From: X23 sp050251575
GTDB lineage: Bacteria; Bacillota; Clostridia; SK-Y3
DNA: 19,861 nucleotides
Direction: 5' to 3'
Assembly: GCA_050251575.1 (NCBI GenBank)
Contig: JBFWMP010000037.1
Location: 1-19,861, forward strand
The translations under genes and the position numbers were made by a program. The notes beneath the pieces are model-generated. The model saw only the letters and a list, made by a program, of their open reading frames with translations, searched no databases and was not told the origin of the DNA. Positions 1 to 6,163 of this stretch are shown here, piece after piece; the stretch's first letter is position 1; every line of letters starts with the position of its first letter.

Positions 1-9
1 TCTCAATTT
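1..9 (-). rRNA. possible 5' end of a 16S rRNA gene, running off the window
   Basis: Read on the minus strand, the last bases before the edge are AAATTGAGA, which matches the first bases of Clostridia 16S rRNA (AAATTGAGAGTTTGATC). Nine bases prove little alone. The call rests on what lies upstream: a boxA-like element and two tandem sigma-A promoters pointing the same way, with no protein gene. The alternative is a chance match. Confidence 0.4.
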
Positions 10-44
10 ATCCGTCGCTTTTTACCTGAACTGAAGTTTTTCAA

Positions 45-72
45 CTCCTAGCTCCCAGCTCCAAGCTCCGGG
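45..72. repeat. four-unit heptad tandem repeat (CTCCNRG)
   Basis: Four consecutive 7-nt units are CTCCTAG, CTCCCAG, CTCCAAG and CTCCGGG, much richer in GC than their surroundings. On the minus strand they read as repeats of GGAGCT. They lie in the putative rRNA leader between boxA and the 16S start, so they would be transcribed. Their role is unknown; slipped-strand repeats or a dispersed heptad family are possible. Confidence 0.7.
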
Positions 73-105
73 CTATAATTAACGAGAACCTCTTACGCTA
101 TCTAA

Positions 106-118
106 TTTTCAAAGACCA
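106..118 (-). promoter_or_regulatory. boxA-like antitermination element of an rRNA leader
   Basis: The minus strand reads TGGTCTTTGAAAA, close to the boxA core TG(C/T)TCTTTGAAAA found in Firmicute rRNA leaders and spacers, where Nus factors bind nascent RNA. It lies between the two promoters (163..291) and the presumed 16S start, as expected for an rRNA leader. Confidence 0.6.
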
Positions 119-163
119 ATTTGATTGTACTTTATTTGTCGAATTTTATTGCCGACTTCTACT

Positions 164-192
164 ATGTTATCACATAACCTTACAGTTGTCAA
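164..192 (-). promoter_or_regulatory. sigma-A promoter P2 of the putative rRNA operon
   Basis: On the minus strand TTGACA (187..192) is followed after 17 nt by TAACAT (164..169), preceded by TGA, which makes an extended -10. Transcription would start near 157 and run toward position 1. It is the downstream member of a tandem pair about 99 bp apart. Confidence 0.55.
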
Positions 193-262
193 CAATATTC
201 TTTTCATCCGTTACTAAATCACAGCCACCTTCAAAATGCCTGCCGCTAGCAACAACTTTATT

Positions 263-291
263 AATATAACACAACTGTTTTCTAGTTTCAA
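263..291 (-). promoter_or_regulatory. sigma-A promoter P1 of the putative rRNA operon
   Basis: On the minus strand TTGAAA (286..291), a 17-nt spacer, then TATATT (263..268); each hexamer matches consensus at five of six positions. It is the upstream member of a tandem pair, a common arrangement for rRNA operons. No protein-coding frame follows in this direction. Confidence 0.6.
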
Positions 292-373
292 CTACAAAAA
301 TACTTCATTAGACATCAATAATAAGATCTATTCTTGCTATATTTCTTTTTCCTTTGTTATTCGACGTTATTCT

Positions 374-823
374 CTATATACCCTTGACAGGTCTTTTAAG
401 TACTACAACTTTATTTCCTTTCTTATTTCTCTTTAGACTGTCACAAAGTGATGATGTAATGATAAGACCACGTCCGCTTTCATTCAAGCAAAAAACTTCC
501 ACTGCAGCATTGCAATCAAATACTTCCTCATTACAAAGCTTTTCTTCTATCACCAAACCTTCTCCTTCATCCTCTACAATAATATATATTCTATGATCCT
601 CGCATACACCTGCCTTAACATGTACCTTTTTACTATTATCTTTCTTGTTGCCATGGACTACTGCATTTACTAATAATTCATTTAGAATAACCCTTGTCTC
701 AAAGACTATCTCCTCATTTAAGTACATATATGATTTAAGGAAGTCCATTATCTTTTCAACAGTATCCGGAATCCACTGTATATTTGCAGAGATAGTTATG
801 GAACAGGAATAATTACTTTTCAA
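374..823 (-). CDS. GHKL ATP-binding protein (RsbW/SpoIIAB-like serine kinase fold), intact motifs
   Basis: A 149-residue single-domain GHKL (HATPase_c) protein of the anti-sigma kinase type. The N box is complete (NELLVNAVVHGN, residues about 47-59), the G1 box is DEGEGL and the G2 box is SGRGLIITSS, so ATP and Mg binding should be possible. It starts at TTG with a good ribosome binding site (GGTGGGAG) a few bases upstream. It lies 178 bp downstream of a SigB-like operon whose own RsbW-like protein has lost these residues, and is preceded by a SigB-type promoter (895..919). The likely role is phosphorylation or sequestration within that partner-switching circuit. That link is inferred; it could act on another pathway. 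Confidence 0.8.
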   Translation of the reverse strand: MKSNYSCSITISANIQWIPDTVEKIMDFLKSYMYLNEEIVFETRVILNELLVNAVVHGNKKDNSKKVHVKAGVCEDHRIYIIVEDEGEGLVIEEKLCNEEVFDCNAAVEVFCLNESGRGLIITSSLCDSLKRNKKGNKVVVLKRPVKGI

Positions 824-894
824 TCTACTCCCACCTTCTAAAACTTAGAATGAAGTTTGCCCCAATTTTAATTAAGAATCACTTTATATCATCA

Positions 895-919
895 TTACCC
901 TATTTACAAGCAAATAAAC
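895..919 (-). promoter_or_regulatory. SigB-type promoter for the downstream ATPase gene
   Basis: On the minus strand GTTTAT (914..919), a 13-nt spacer, then GGGTAA (895..900). This fits the Firmicute general-stress sigma-B pattern GTTTAA-N12..15-GGGTAT/A. Start would be about 65 nt before the TTG codon at 823. A weak alternative sigma-A reading (TTGTAA, 15 nt, TGA-TATAAA) overlaps it. Confidence 0.5.
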
Positions 920-921
920 AT

Positions 922-969
922 GATTCTTAGGTTCAGGCGGAGCTTTGGCTCTGAATGAATCTCAGAATC
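922..969. repeat. 48-nt imperfect palindrome
   Basis: Outer arms GATTCT/AGAATC and inner arms TTCAG/CTGAA enclose a short AGC/GCT hairpin, with unequal spacers between arm pairs. It is more GC-rich than the flanks and lies between the sigma gene and the next gene. It has the look of a dispersed palindromic repeat; only one copy was noticed in this window. Confidence 0.45.
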
Positions 970-989
970 CATTATCCAACAATCAAAAT

Positions 990-1016
990 AAAAGTGCTAA
1001 TTTAATTAACACTTTT
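990..1016 (-). terminator. weak intrinsic terminator overlapping the sigma gene's end
   Basis: AAAAGTG pairs with CACTTTT and, after one mismatch, TAAT pairs with ATTA, giving an 11-bp AT-rich stem that includes the sigma stop codon. On the minus strand it is followed by TATTTTGATT, a poor U tract, so read-through into the downstream ATPase gene is plausible. Confidence 0.4.
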
Positions 1017-1769
1017 ATAATACAGTCTTTTGAATTTATCAATAATCTTCTTTTCGAGCCTTGAAACATACATCTGAGATACGCCAAGTAGTTCAGCAAT
1101 CTGTTTTTGTGTCTTCTTCTTATAATATCTCTGATGAATGAACTCTTTCTCTGCTTCATTAAAATCTTTAAGACTTTTCTCAATAAAATCTTTATTTTCA
1201 ATTCTGGAAAATGTAGAATCCTCTTCGCCCAAGAACGCTTCAAGGGTCGTCTCCTCATCTGAATAAACCGACTGGTCCAAAGATTGAACAGCACTTACAT
1301 TGGCAGATTCAATCACTTCTAGTATAGTTTCCTCGGAAAGATTAAGATATTCTGCTATCTCTTCCACCTTAGGAACTCTTCCTAATGTTTGAGATAAAGC
1401 ATGCTTTGCTTGATTTACTTTTTGATATATTTCATAAATCCTTCTTGGTACTCTTATAATATTGCCTTTATCTCTGAAATGCCTTTTAATTTCACCAATA
1501 ATCGTAGGAGTAGCAAAGCTAGAGAATTTTACACCCTTGTCTGCATCAAACCGCTCGACTGCTTGTATCAACCCGATACACGCAACTTGATAGAGGTCAT
1601 CATACTCTAGTCCCCTGTTCAAAAATTTCTTTGTAAGAATTTCAGCAATATATAAGTATTTATTAATAATATAATTTCTTGTTGACTTATCTTTTGTACT
1701 TATATATTCTAAAAATAATTGTTCTTCTGACATATGTTCTAATTCATTTGCAACTTTTACTACCGCCAT
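1002..1769 (-). CDS. sigB: RNA polymerase sigma factor, SigB subfamily
   Basis: A 255-residue sigma-70 family factor. Region 2 contains FLNRGLEYDDLYQVACIGLI and the FSSFATPTIIGEIKRHFRD block; region 3 begins near RVPRRIYEIY; region 4 ends in a helix-turn-helix (KTQKQIAELLGVSQMYVSRL, about residues 216-236). The arginine-rich VPRRI segment resembles SigB rather than SigF, which has SRSLKEL there. ATG start with AAAGGAG 8 nt upstream; the anti-sigma gene stop is 2 nt away. It is third in a V-W-sigma operon and would be held by the RsbW-like protein and freed by unphosphorylated RsbV. The window shows one candidate target promoter at 895..919. No phosphatase gene for RsbV is present here. Confidence 0.9.
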   Translation of the reverse strand: MAVVKVANELEHMSEEQLFLEYISTKDKSTRNYIINKYLYIAEILTKKFLNRGLEYDDLYQVACIGLIQAVERFDADKGVKFSSFATPTIIGEIKRHFRDKGNIIRVPRRIYEIYQKVNQAKHALSQTLGRVPKVEEIAEYLNLSEETILEVIESANVSAVQSLDQSVYSDEETTLEAFLGEEDSTFSRIENKDFIEKSLKDFNEAEKEFIHQRYYKKKTQKQIAELLGVSQMYVSRLEKKIIDKFKRLYYKSVN

Positions 1770-1771
1770 GT

Positions 1772-2188
1772 TTATTTCTCCTTTAACGATATGGACAACG
1801 TGACAATCCCTTCACCTTTACCAGTATACAAATCCACTTCATCCACTAGAGAGTTCACGATAGAAACACCAAATATGTCATCCTCATTAAATAATTCAAA
1901 ACCTTTCGGCTTTTTATCTTCAAACTCGAAACTGACCTTAAGTTGTTCATCTAATACATTAAATTTAATGACACACCGCTCTGAGATAGATTCACATTGT
2001 GTAATAATTCTATTGCAAATCTCCGCTACGGCTACCTTTATATCTTCAATCTCGTCGATGGAGAATCCCATTCTACTGGCAATTCCAGAAACAGTAAGCC
2101 GCACGATCCGAACTGTATCAGGCACCAAAGGTACTGTTAAGTCAATCTCCTGCTTGTTCAAACTATTCTTTTCATATAACTGACTCAT
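1772..2188 (-). CDS. rsbW: RsbW-like anti-sigma factor with degenerate ATP-binding site
   Basis: About 138 residues, clearly RsbW-related in the N-terminal half (VRIVRLTVSGIASRMGFS, then IEDIKVAVAE). In typical RsbW the N box is EACTNAVxHA, G1 has DEG, and G2 has GGLG. Here the equivalents read EICNRIITQC, EDKKPKGF and DDIFGVSI, so the Mg-binding Asn and most glycines are missing, and the ATP-lid region is shortened. It may bind the sigma factor yet fail as an RsbV kinase. ATG at 2188 is chosen because AGGAG lies 9 nt upstream; an in-frame GTG at 2194 abuts the RsbV stop but has poor spacing. Located between rsbV and sigB with near-zero spacing, so probably translationally coupled. Confidence 0.8.
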   Translation of the reverse strand: MSQLYEKNSLNKQEIDLTVPLVPDTVRIVRLTVSGIASRMGFSIDEIEDIKVAVAEICNRIITQCESISERCVIKFNVLDEQLKVSFEFEDKKPKGFELFNEDDIFGVSIVNSLVDEVDLYTGKGEGIVTLSISLKEK

Positions 2189-2194
2189 CAGCAC

Positions 2195-2518
2195 TCACTC
2201 CTCAATCACAAATACCTTATCAAGCCCGGTAATCAAGAATAACTTTTTTATGTTATTCTTTAAATTCACTAAAACAATCTCTCCGTCATAATGCTTCACT
2301 TTTTTTAACGCTCCGACTAGAACTCCCAAACCTGTACTATCAATATAATTTAAGCTCATACAGTCTAATTTGATGGTTTGATAATTTTGTTCAATACTAT
2401 TATATAACTTCTCTTTCAATTCTCCTACAGTTGAAATATCAATTTCCCCACTTAATGCAACAGTGATAACAGAGTCACTTGTCTCTTTTACTGTAAAAAC
2501 CAAATTCGATGCCATCAT
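2195..2518 (-). CDS. rsbV: RsbV-like anti-anti-sigma factor (STAS domain)
   Basis: A 107-residue STAS-domain protein spanning the full domain. The phosphorylation motif is intact: YIDSTGLGVLVG, with Ser in the DSTGLG loop. In the known SigB/SigF switch, the unphosphorylated form binds the anti-sigma factor and releases sigma. Two adjacent ATG codons exist (2518 and 2515); GGAGG sits 4 or 7 nt upstream, so the second may be used. First gene of the rsbV-rsbW-sigB operon, with its own promoter at 2549..2577 and the lysS terminator just upstream. The conserved Ser implies that some kinase still acts on it, although the adjacent RsbW-like protein looks catalytically impaired. Confidence 0.9.
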   Translation of the reverse strand: MMASNLVFTVKETSDSVITVALSGEIDISTVGELKEKLYNSIEQNYQTIKLDCMSLNYIDSTGLGVLVGALKKVKHYDGEIVLVNLKNNIKKLFLITGLDKVFVIEE

Positions 2519-2548
2519 ATCTCCTCCATTGATTCAATTGACATCTCT

Positions 2549-2577
2549 ATACTATCATAAAACTTATTACAAAACAA
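2549..2577 (-). promoter_or_regulatory. promoter of the rsbV-rsbW-sigB operon
   Basis: On the minus strand TTGTTT (2572..2577), 17 nt, TAGTAT (2549..2554), with TGA before the -10 (extended -10). A partial SigB-like reading (GTTTTG, 15 nt, TAGTAT) overlaps, so autoregulation is possible but not shown. Confidence 0.5.
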
Positions 2578-2578
2578 T

Positions 2579-2606
2579 AAAAAGTAGGTTATAATACCTA
2601 CTTTTT
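2579..2606 (-). terminator. intrinsic terminator of lysS
   Basis: A perfect 11-bp stem (AAAAAGTAGGT with ACCTACTTTTT) and a 6-nt loop lie 18 nt after the lysS stop, followed on the minus strand by ATTGTTTT. It separates lysS from the rsbV operon. Confidence 0.85.
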
Positions 2607-2623
2607 ATCAAATATTTACAGTC

Positions 2624-4105
2624 TTAATCTCTAGGCTTCATTGTAGGAAATAAGAGTACATCACGTATCGAATAAGAATCTGTAAGAAGCATCACCAATC
2701 TATCAATTCCAATTCCTAAACCACCTGTAGGAGGCATACCATATTCTAACGCATTTATAAAATCATCATCCATCATATTTGCTTCCTCATCACCAGCTTC
2801 TCGGGCTTGTACCTGCTTAACAAATCGTTCTTTTTGATCAATGGGATCATTTAATTCTGAAAAAGCATTTGCCAATTCTCTGCGAGTGATAAAAAGTTCA
2901 AATCTTTCCGTCAGCATCGGTTCATCAGGTTTTCTTTTCGCAAGTGGTGATACTTCTACCGGATAGTCCATAATGAAGGTCGGTTGTACAAGCTTTTCTT
3001 CTACACATTCTTCAAAAACGAGATTAATGACTTCACCCCTTGAATGTTTACCTTCCACATGTACTTTTAAGCTTTTCGCAGCAGTTCTAGCTTCCTCATC
3101 AGTAACAATGGCTGCAAAATCTATATTGGTATACTTTTTGATAGCTTCAATCATTGTCATCCTGTTCCACGGAGGAGTAAGGTCAATCTCTTCATCTTGA
3201 TATACGAGCTTAGTTGTACCTAATACTTCTTGCGCAACAGTTGAAATCATTTGTTCCGTCAATTCCATCATACCTTTGTAATCAGTATAGGCTTCATAAA
3301 GCTCAATAGTGGTAAACTCGGGATTATGCTTGATAGACATCCCTTCATTTCTAAAAATTCTTCCCATCTCATAGACCTTTTCTAATCCACCAACAATTAA
3401 TCTTTTCAAATGCAATTCAGTAGCTATTCTTAGATACATGTCAATATCCAATGTGTTATGGTGTGTTATAAAAGGTTTTGCAGCTGCACCTCCAGGAATA
3501 GTATTAAGAATAGGCGTATCTACCTCTAAGTACCCCCTCTTATCTAGAAATTCTCGGATACCTTTTATAATTTTACTCCTTTTAATAAAAGTGTCTTTGA
3601 CTTCAGGGTTTACAATCAAATCTACGTATCTTTGACGATATCTTAAGTCCATATCTTTCAAGCCATGCCACTTTTCCGGAAGCGGCTGCAACGATTTGGA
3701 TAACAACACAATATCTGTTACTTTAATAGATATTTCTCCTTTATGGGTTTTAAACACTTCACCCTTAACACCGATAATATCTCCAATATCAAACCTTTTT
3801 ACCTGATTATATGTATCTTCTCCAACTTCATTCACCCTGATATATAGTTGTATCGTTCCTTCTCTATCTTGCAAATCACAAAAAGAAGCTTTACCCATTC
3901 CTCTTTTAGACATTAATCTTCCTGCTGCTGTGACCTCTGTGCCTTCCAAAGTATCAAAATGATTGATAATTTCTTTCGCACTATGAGTCTTTGCAAATTT
4001 TACTATCTTAAAGGGGTCTTGTCCCGCTTCTTGCAATTCTTTTAATTTTTCTCTACGGACTTTAAGTATTTCACTTAACTCCATCTCTTGTATATGCTCT
4101 GTCAT
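2624..4105 (-). CDS. lysS: lysyl-tRNA synthetase, class II
   Basis: 493 residues, the normal length of bacterial class II LysRS, which charges tRNA-Lys in the cytoplasm. An N-terminal OB-fold anticodon-binding domain covers about residues 55-150 (including GRLMSKRGMGKASFCDLQDR). The class II catalytic core follows, with motif 2 at MGRIFRNEGMSIKHNPEFT and motif 3 at GLGIGIDRLVMLL near the C-terminus. ATG start with AGGAGGT 6 nt upstream. It follows greA but has its own strong promoter (4140..4168), and the greA terminator lies between them, so it can be expressed independently. No T-box leader is seen. Nothing suggests a broken or divergent copy. Confidence 0.97.
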   Translation of the reverse strand: MTEHIQEMELSEILKVRREKLKELQEAGQDPFKIVKFAKTHSAKEIINHFDTLEGTEVTAAGRLMSKRGMGKASFCDLQDREGTIQLYIRVNEVGEDTYNQVKRFDIGDIIGVKGEVFKTHKGEISIKVTDIVLLSKSLQPLPEKWHGLKDMDLRYRQRYVDLIVNPEVKDTFIKRSKIIKGIREFLDKRGYLEVDTPILNTIPGGAAAKPFITHHNTLDIDMYLRIATELHLKRLIVGGLEKVYEMGRIFRNEGMSIKHNPEFTTIELYEAYTDYKGMMELTEQMISTVAQEVLGTTKLVYQDEEIDLTPPWNRMTMIEAIKKYTNIDFAAIVTDEEARTAAKSLKVHVEGKHSRGEVINLVFEECVEEKLVQPTFIMDYPVEVSPLAKRKPDEPMLTERFELFITRRELANAFSELNDPIDQKERFVKQVQAREAGDEEANMMDDDFINALEYGMPPTGGLGIGIDRLVMLLTDSYSIRDVLLFPTMKPRD

Positions 4106-4139
4106 CGTGTAACCTCCTGTTTGAATCTATGTGGAATCT

Positions 4140-4168
4140 ATTATATATTATATTCATTTTTTTGTAAA
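4140..4168 (-). promoter_or_regulatory. sigma-A promoter of lysS
   Basis: On the minus strand TTTACA (4163..4168), 17 nt, then TATAAT (4140..4145), a perfect -10. The start site would lie about 28 nt upstream of the ATG at 4105, too short for a leader riboswitch. Confidence 0.7.
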
Positions 4169-4191
4169 ATAAAAAATACAGGATAAAACAA

Positions 4192-4223
4192 GGAGCAAGA
4201 AATCTTTTATAATTTCTTACTCC
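4192..4223 (-). terminator. intrinsic terminator of greA
   Basis: GGAG-c-AAGAAAT pairs with ATTTCTT-a-CTCC (11 bp with one mismatch, 8-nt loop), starting 16 nt past the greA stop. The minus strand continues TTGTTTTATCC, a moderate U tract, so some read-through to lysS may occur. Confidence 0.65.
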
Positions 4224-4238
4224 CACTTATTCCACTTA

Positions 4239-4718
4239 TTATTTACTTATAGATAATACCTTAAATTTTAATATGCCGTCAGGAACTGCCACATCTACGA
4301 CATTACCTACTTTCCGACCTAACAAGGCACTTCCTACAGGAGATTCATCGGATATTTTATAACTGCTTGGATCAGCTTCAGTACAACCAACAATCGTATA
4401 TTCTATTTCTTCATCGAATTCTTGATCTAACAGAGTAACCTTTGCCCCTATACTCACGATATCAGTATTAATATCTTCTTCATCTATTACTTTAGCATTT
4501 TTTAGCATATTCTCAAGCTGTACGATACGAACCTCAACCTGAGCTTGTTCATTTTTTGCTTCATCATATTCAGAGTTTTCAGATAAATCACCAAAAGCAA
4601 TAGCTTGCTTAATCTTTTCAGCTATGTCCTTTCTTTTTATGGTCTTTAGATATTCAAGCTCTTTTTCCAATTTTTCAAGACCCTCATAAGTTAATACAAT
4701 TTGTTTAGCACCCGTCAT
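4239..4718 (-). CDS. greA: transcription elongation factor GreA
   Basis: 159 residues, the usual GreA size. The N-terminal coiled coil (about residues 10-75) carries the acidic tip GDLSENSEYDEAKNEQ, which reaches into the RNA polymerase secondary channel and stimulates cleavage of backtracked RNA. The C-terminal FKBP-like domain includes SPVGSALLGRKVGDxV-type sequence (here SPVGSALLGRKVGNVVDV). ATG start with AAAGGAGA about 9 nt upstream. It is driven by a perfect consensus promoter (4890..4918) with an unusually long leader of about 165 nt. It is upstream of lysS and separated from it by a terminator and a second promoter. Confidence 0.97.
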   Translation of the reverse strand: MTGAKQIVLTYEGLEKLEKELEYLKTIKRKDIAEKIKQAIAFGDLSENSEYDEAKNEQAQVEVRIVQLENMLKNAKVIDEEDINTDIVSIGAKVTLLDQEFDEEIEYTIVGCTEADPSSYKISDESPVGSALLGRKVGNVVDVAVPDGILKFKVLSISK

Positions 4719-4889
4719 TTTTATTTCTCTCCTTTTACTGTCTATTTCTCAAACTATGATATTAAAAATATTATGGCGATAAATATGGCAGTGGAATAAT
4801 ATTGAAAACATATTGCAATTTTTTATGTTGATAATATATGCTATAACAATGTAATTATTCATGAAATGCTTTTGTGTTAATTTTTTTCT

Positions 4890-4918
4890 ATTATAAACAA
4901 CAGTTCATATATTGTCAA
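4890..4918 (-). promoter_or_regulatory. perfect-consensus sigma-A promoter of greA
   Basis: On the minus strand TTGACA (4913..4918), exactly 17 nt, then TATAAT (4890..4895). The start site near 4883 gives a leader of about 165 nt before the greA ATG. That leader holds an 8-bp inverted repeat, AATATTAT (4767..4774) with ATAATATT (4796..4803), of uncertain meaning. Confidence 0.85.
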
Positions 4919-4929
4919 TAAGATATTAT

Positions 4930-5949
4930 TTAACAATCTTTCATGCTTCTTGTGATTCTCTCAAGCCACTTTATATTAACTATGGTATCCCTCGACTTTA
5001 ACGCATTTATTTTACATCCTAATCGCTCAAATGATTTTTTCATTTCATCATAATAGTTATAGTCCTTATCACTAAATGTATTTACTAACTCAAGCGATAA
5101 AATAGCTTCTATAAATGCCTCAGTATTTGTCAAATTTAAGGTCTTTGTTATCTCATTGAGTCTAGAGGGCATTCTTATATCTATGCCATCCATAATAATA
5201 TTATTAGTATCAATGCTACTGCTCCCTTCAGGACTCAAAAAAAACAAAATAGTATGAGCTCCAAGAAACTCCTTAGTAAAATATTGACTAGCGTCATCAA
5301 GAACATAGACTAGTTCCAATTCTGATGATTTGACAGGTCTATCCGAAACATGAACAGTAAGTCCTGTTTCCTCATATATTTTATCCATATCTGCCTGGGC
5401 ATCTTTTATATTATGTGTTACTAAGGAAATATACTTTGCGTGAGGTGAAAGCATGCTTATAAATAGCTTAGACTTCCAACTATAGGAGCTTTCTATAATT
5501 CTTATACGCATTTCAATAGGATTCAACTCTAAGATTTTGCATATTTTTTTTGATATTTCCACACATAGGGATATAAATAACTTCTTGCCCCTATATATGT
5601 ATTTTTGTATCCTTTGATATGCCTTACCTAGCACTCTTCTATAGAGCTGCAATGATTCACAAATAAAGATGCTTTCTATCCCTTCCTTTTCAAAATAATC
5701 AATTGCTGTATTGCAGAAATATTCTAAACTTCTTTGCCCCAGCGTGTCAAGCTGCTGCGCTGTGACAGGCAATCGTACTGCAGTAATGCTTACATCCATG
5801 CCAGGTATATTGATGCTTTCATATCTAATTTTTTTGAAGGTTAAACATATCGCATTTATTATCTTTCGCGGCATTCTTTGATAAATACAATCAGGAATAT
5901 ATTTGTATTTAATATTGTCTGAAGTAGTGATTACACCAATACGATTCAT
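4930..5949 (-). CDS. conserved-looking protein of unknown function, 339 residues
   Basis: I do not recognise this family. It has no signal peptide or clear membrane segment and is rich in Ile, Lys and Ser, so it is probably cytoplasmic. The N-terminal part (residues 1-110) is a mixed alpha/beta region. Residues about 145-225 alternate hydrophobic strands and helices (MRIRIIESSYSWKSKLFISML, then YISLVTHN, LTVHVSD, LELVYVLDD) in a way that suggests a Rossmann-like fold, without a classic GxGxxG loop. ATG start with AGGAGG 5 nt upstream. Its leader carries a nested hairpin (5974..6020) and its promoter overlaps an AT-only palindrome. No terminator separates it from greA, only the greA promoter. 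The fold guess is weak. Confidence 0.75.
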   Translation of the reverse strand: MNRIGVITTSDNIKYKYIPDCIYQRMPRKIINAICLTFKKIRYESINIPGMDVSITAVRLPVTAQQLDTLGQRSLEYFCNTAIDYFEKEGIESIFICESLQLYRRVLGKAYQRIQKYIYRGKKLFISLCVEISKKICKILELNPIEMRIRIIESSYSWKSKLFISMLSPHAKYISLVTHNIKDAQADMDKIYEETGLTVHVSDRPVKSSELELVYVLDDASQYFTKEFLGAHTILFFLSPEGSSSIDTNNIIMDGIDIRMPSRLNEITKTLNLTNTEAFIEAILSLELVNTFSDKDYNYYDEMKKSFERLGCKINALKSRDTIVNIKWLERITRSMKDC

Positions 5950-5973
5950 ATAATCCTCCTCTGATTATTCGTC

Positions 5974-6020
5974 CTTTGGATAACGGCTTTAATGCTTATC
6001 TGGAGCCCCTGCATCCAAAG
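5974..6020 (-). promoter_or_regulatory. nested hairpin in the leader of the 4930..5949 gene
   Basis: Perfect 8-bp outer arms CTTTGGAT/ATCCAAAG enclose an inner GGCT/AGCC stem. It lies between the candidate promoter and the ribosome binding site, so it would form in the mRNA leader. No U tract follows, so it is not a standard terminator. It matches no riboswitch I know. Confidence 0.5.
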
Positions 6021-6050
6021 AAACGACTAAAAAAATCAAATAAAAGGGAT

Positions 6051-6077
6051 ATTATATAAATATTATATTTATATAAT
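6051..6077. repeat. 27-bp AT-only palindrome in a divergent intergenic region
   Basis: Two perfect 13-bp arms (ATTATATAAATAT and ATATTTATATAAT) flank a single central T. It sits between the genes at 4930..5949 (leftward) and 6164..6688 (rightward) and overlaps the likely -10 of the former. It could be an operator or a cruciform-forming site. Confidence 0.7.
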
Positions 6078-6087
6078 AATATGTCAA
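6060..6087 (-). promoter_or_regulatory. candidate promoter for the 4930..5949 gene
   Basis: A perfect -35 TTGACA (6082..6087, minus strand) is followed by AT-only DNA. Candidate -10 hexamers are TAATAT at 16-nt spacing or TATAAT at 14-nt spacing; neither is ideal. The palindrome at 6051..6077 covers this -10 region. Confidence 0.4.
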
Positions 6088-6163
6088 TTTCATCACATGA
6101 TATTCTTTATTCCAGCATAAATATTAGTTAAGTATGAAAACAAGGATATAAGGAGATAGTATT

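Noticed and set aside
45..72. CRISPR-like array
   Set aside because: The units are contiguous 7-mers with no spacers and no cas genes nearby.
236..596. Two plus-strand open frames of 66 and 80 codons at the left edge
   Set aside because: They lack ribosome binding sites, have low-complexity Phe/Ser/Tyr-rich products, and lie in the rRNA leader or antisense to the GHKL ATPase gene.
983..1294. 103-codon minus-strand frame overlapping the sigma gene
   Set aside because: It is a shadow frame in the sigma coding region with an Arg/Leu-rich, unfamiliar product and no ribosome binding site.
1002..2518. spoIIA operon (SpoIIAA, SpoIIAB, SigF)
   Set aside because: The sigma factor has the SigB-type RVPRRI segment and the anti-sigma factor matches RsbW (VRLTVSGIASRMGF), not SpoIIAB.
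4106..4191. T-box leader for lysS
   Set aside because: The leader from the likely promoter is only about 28 nt and has no T-box sequence.
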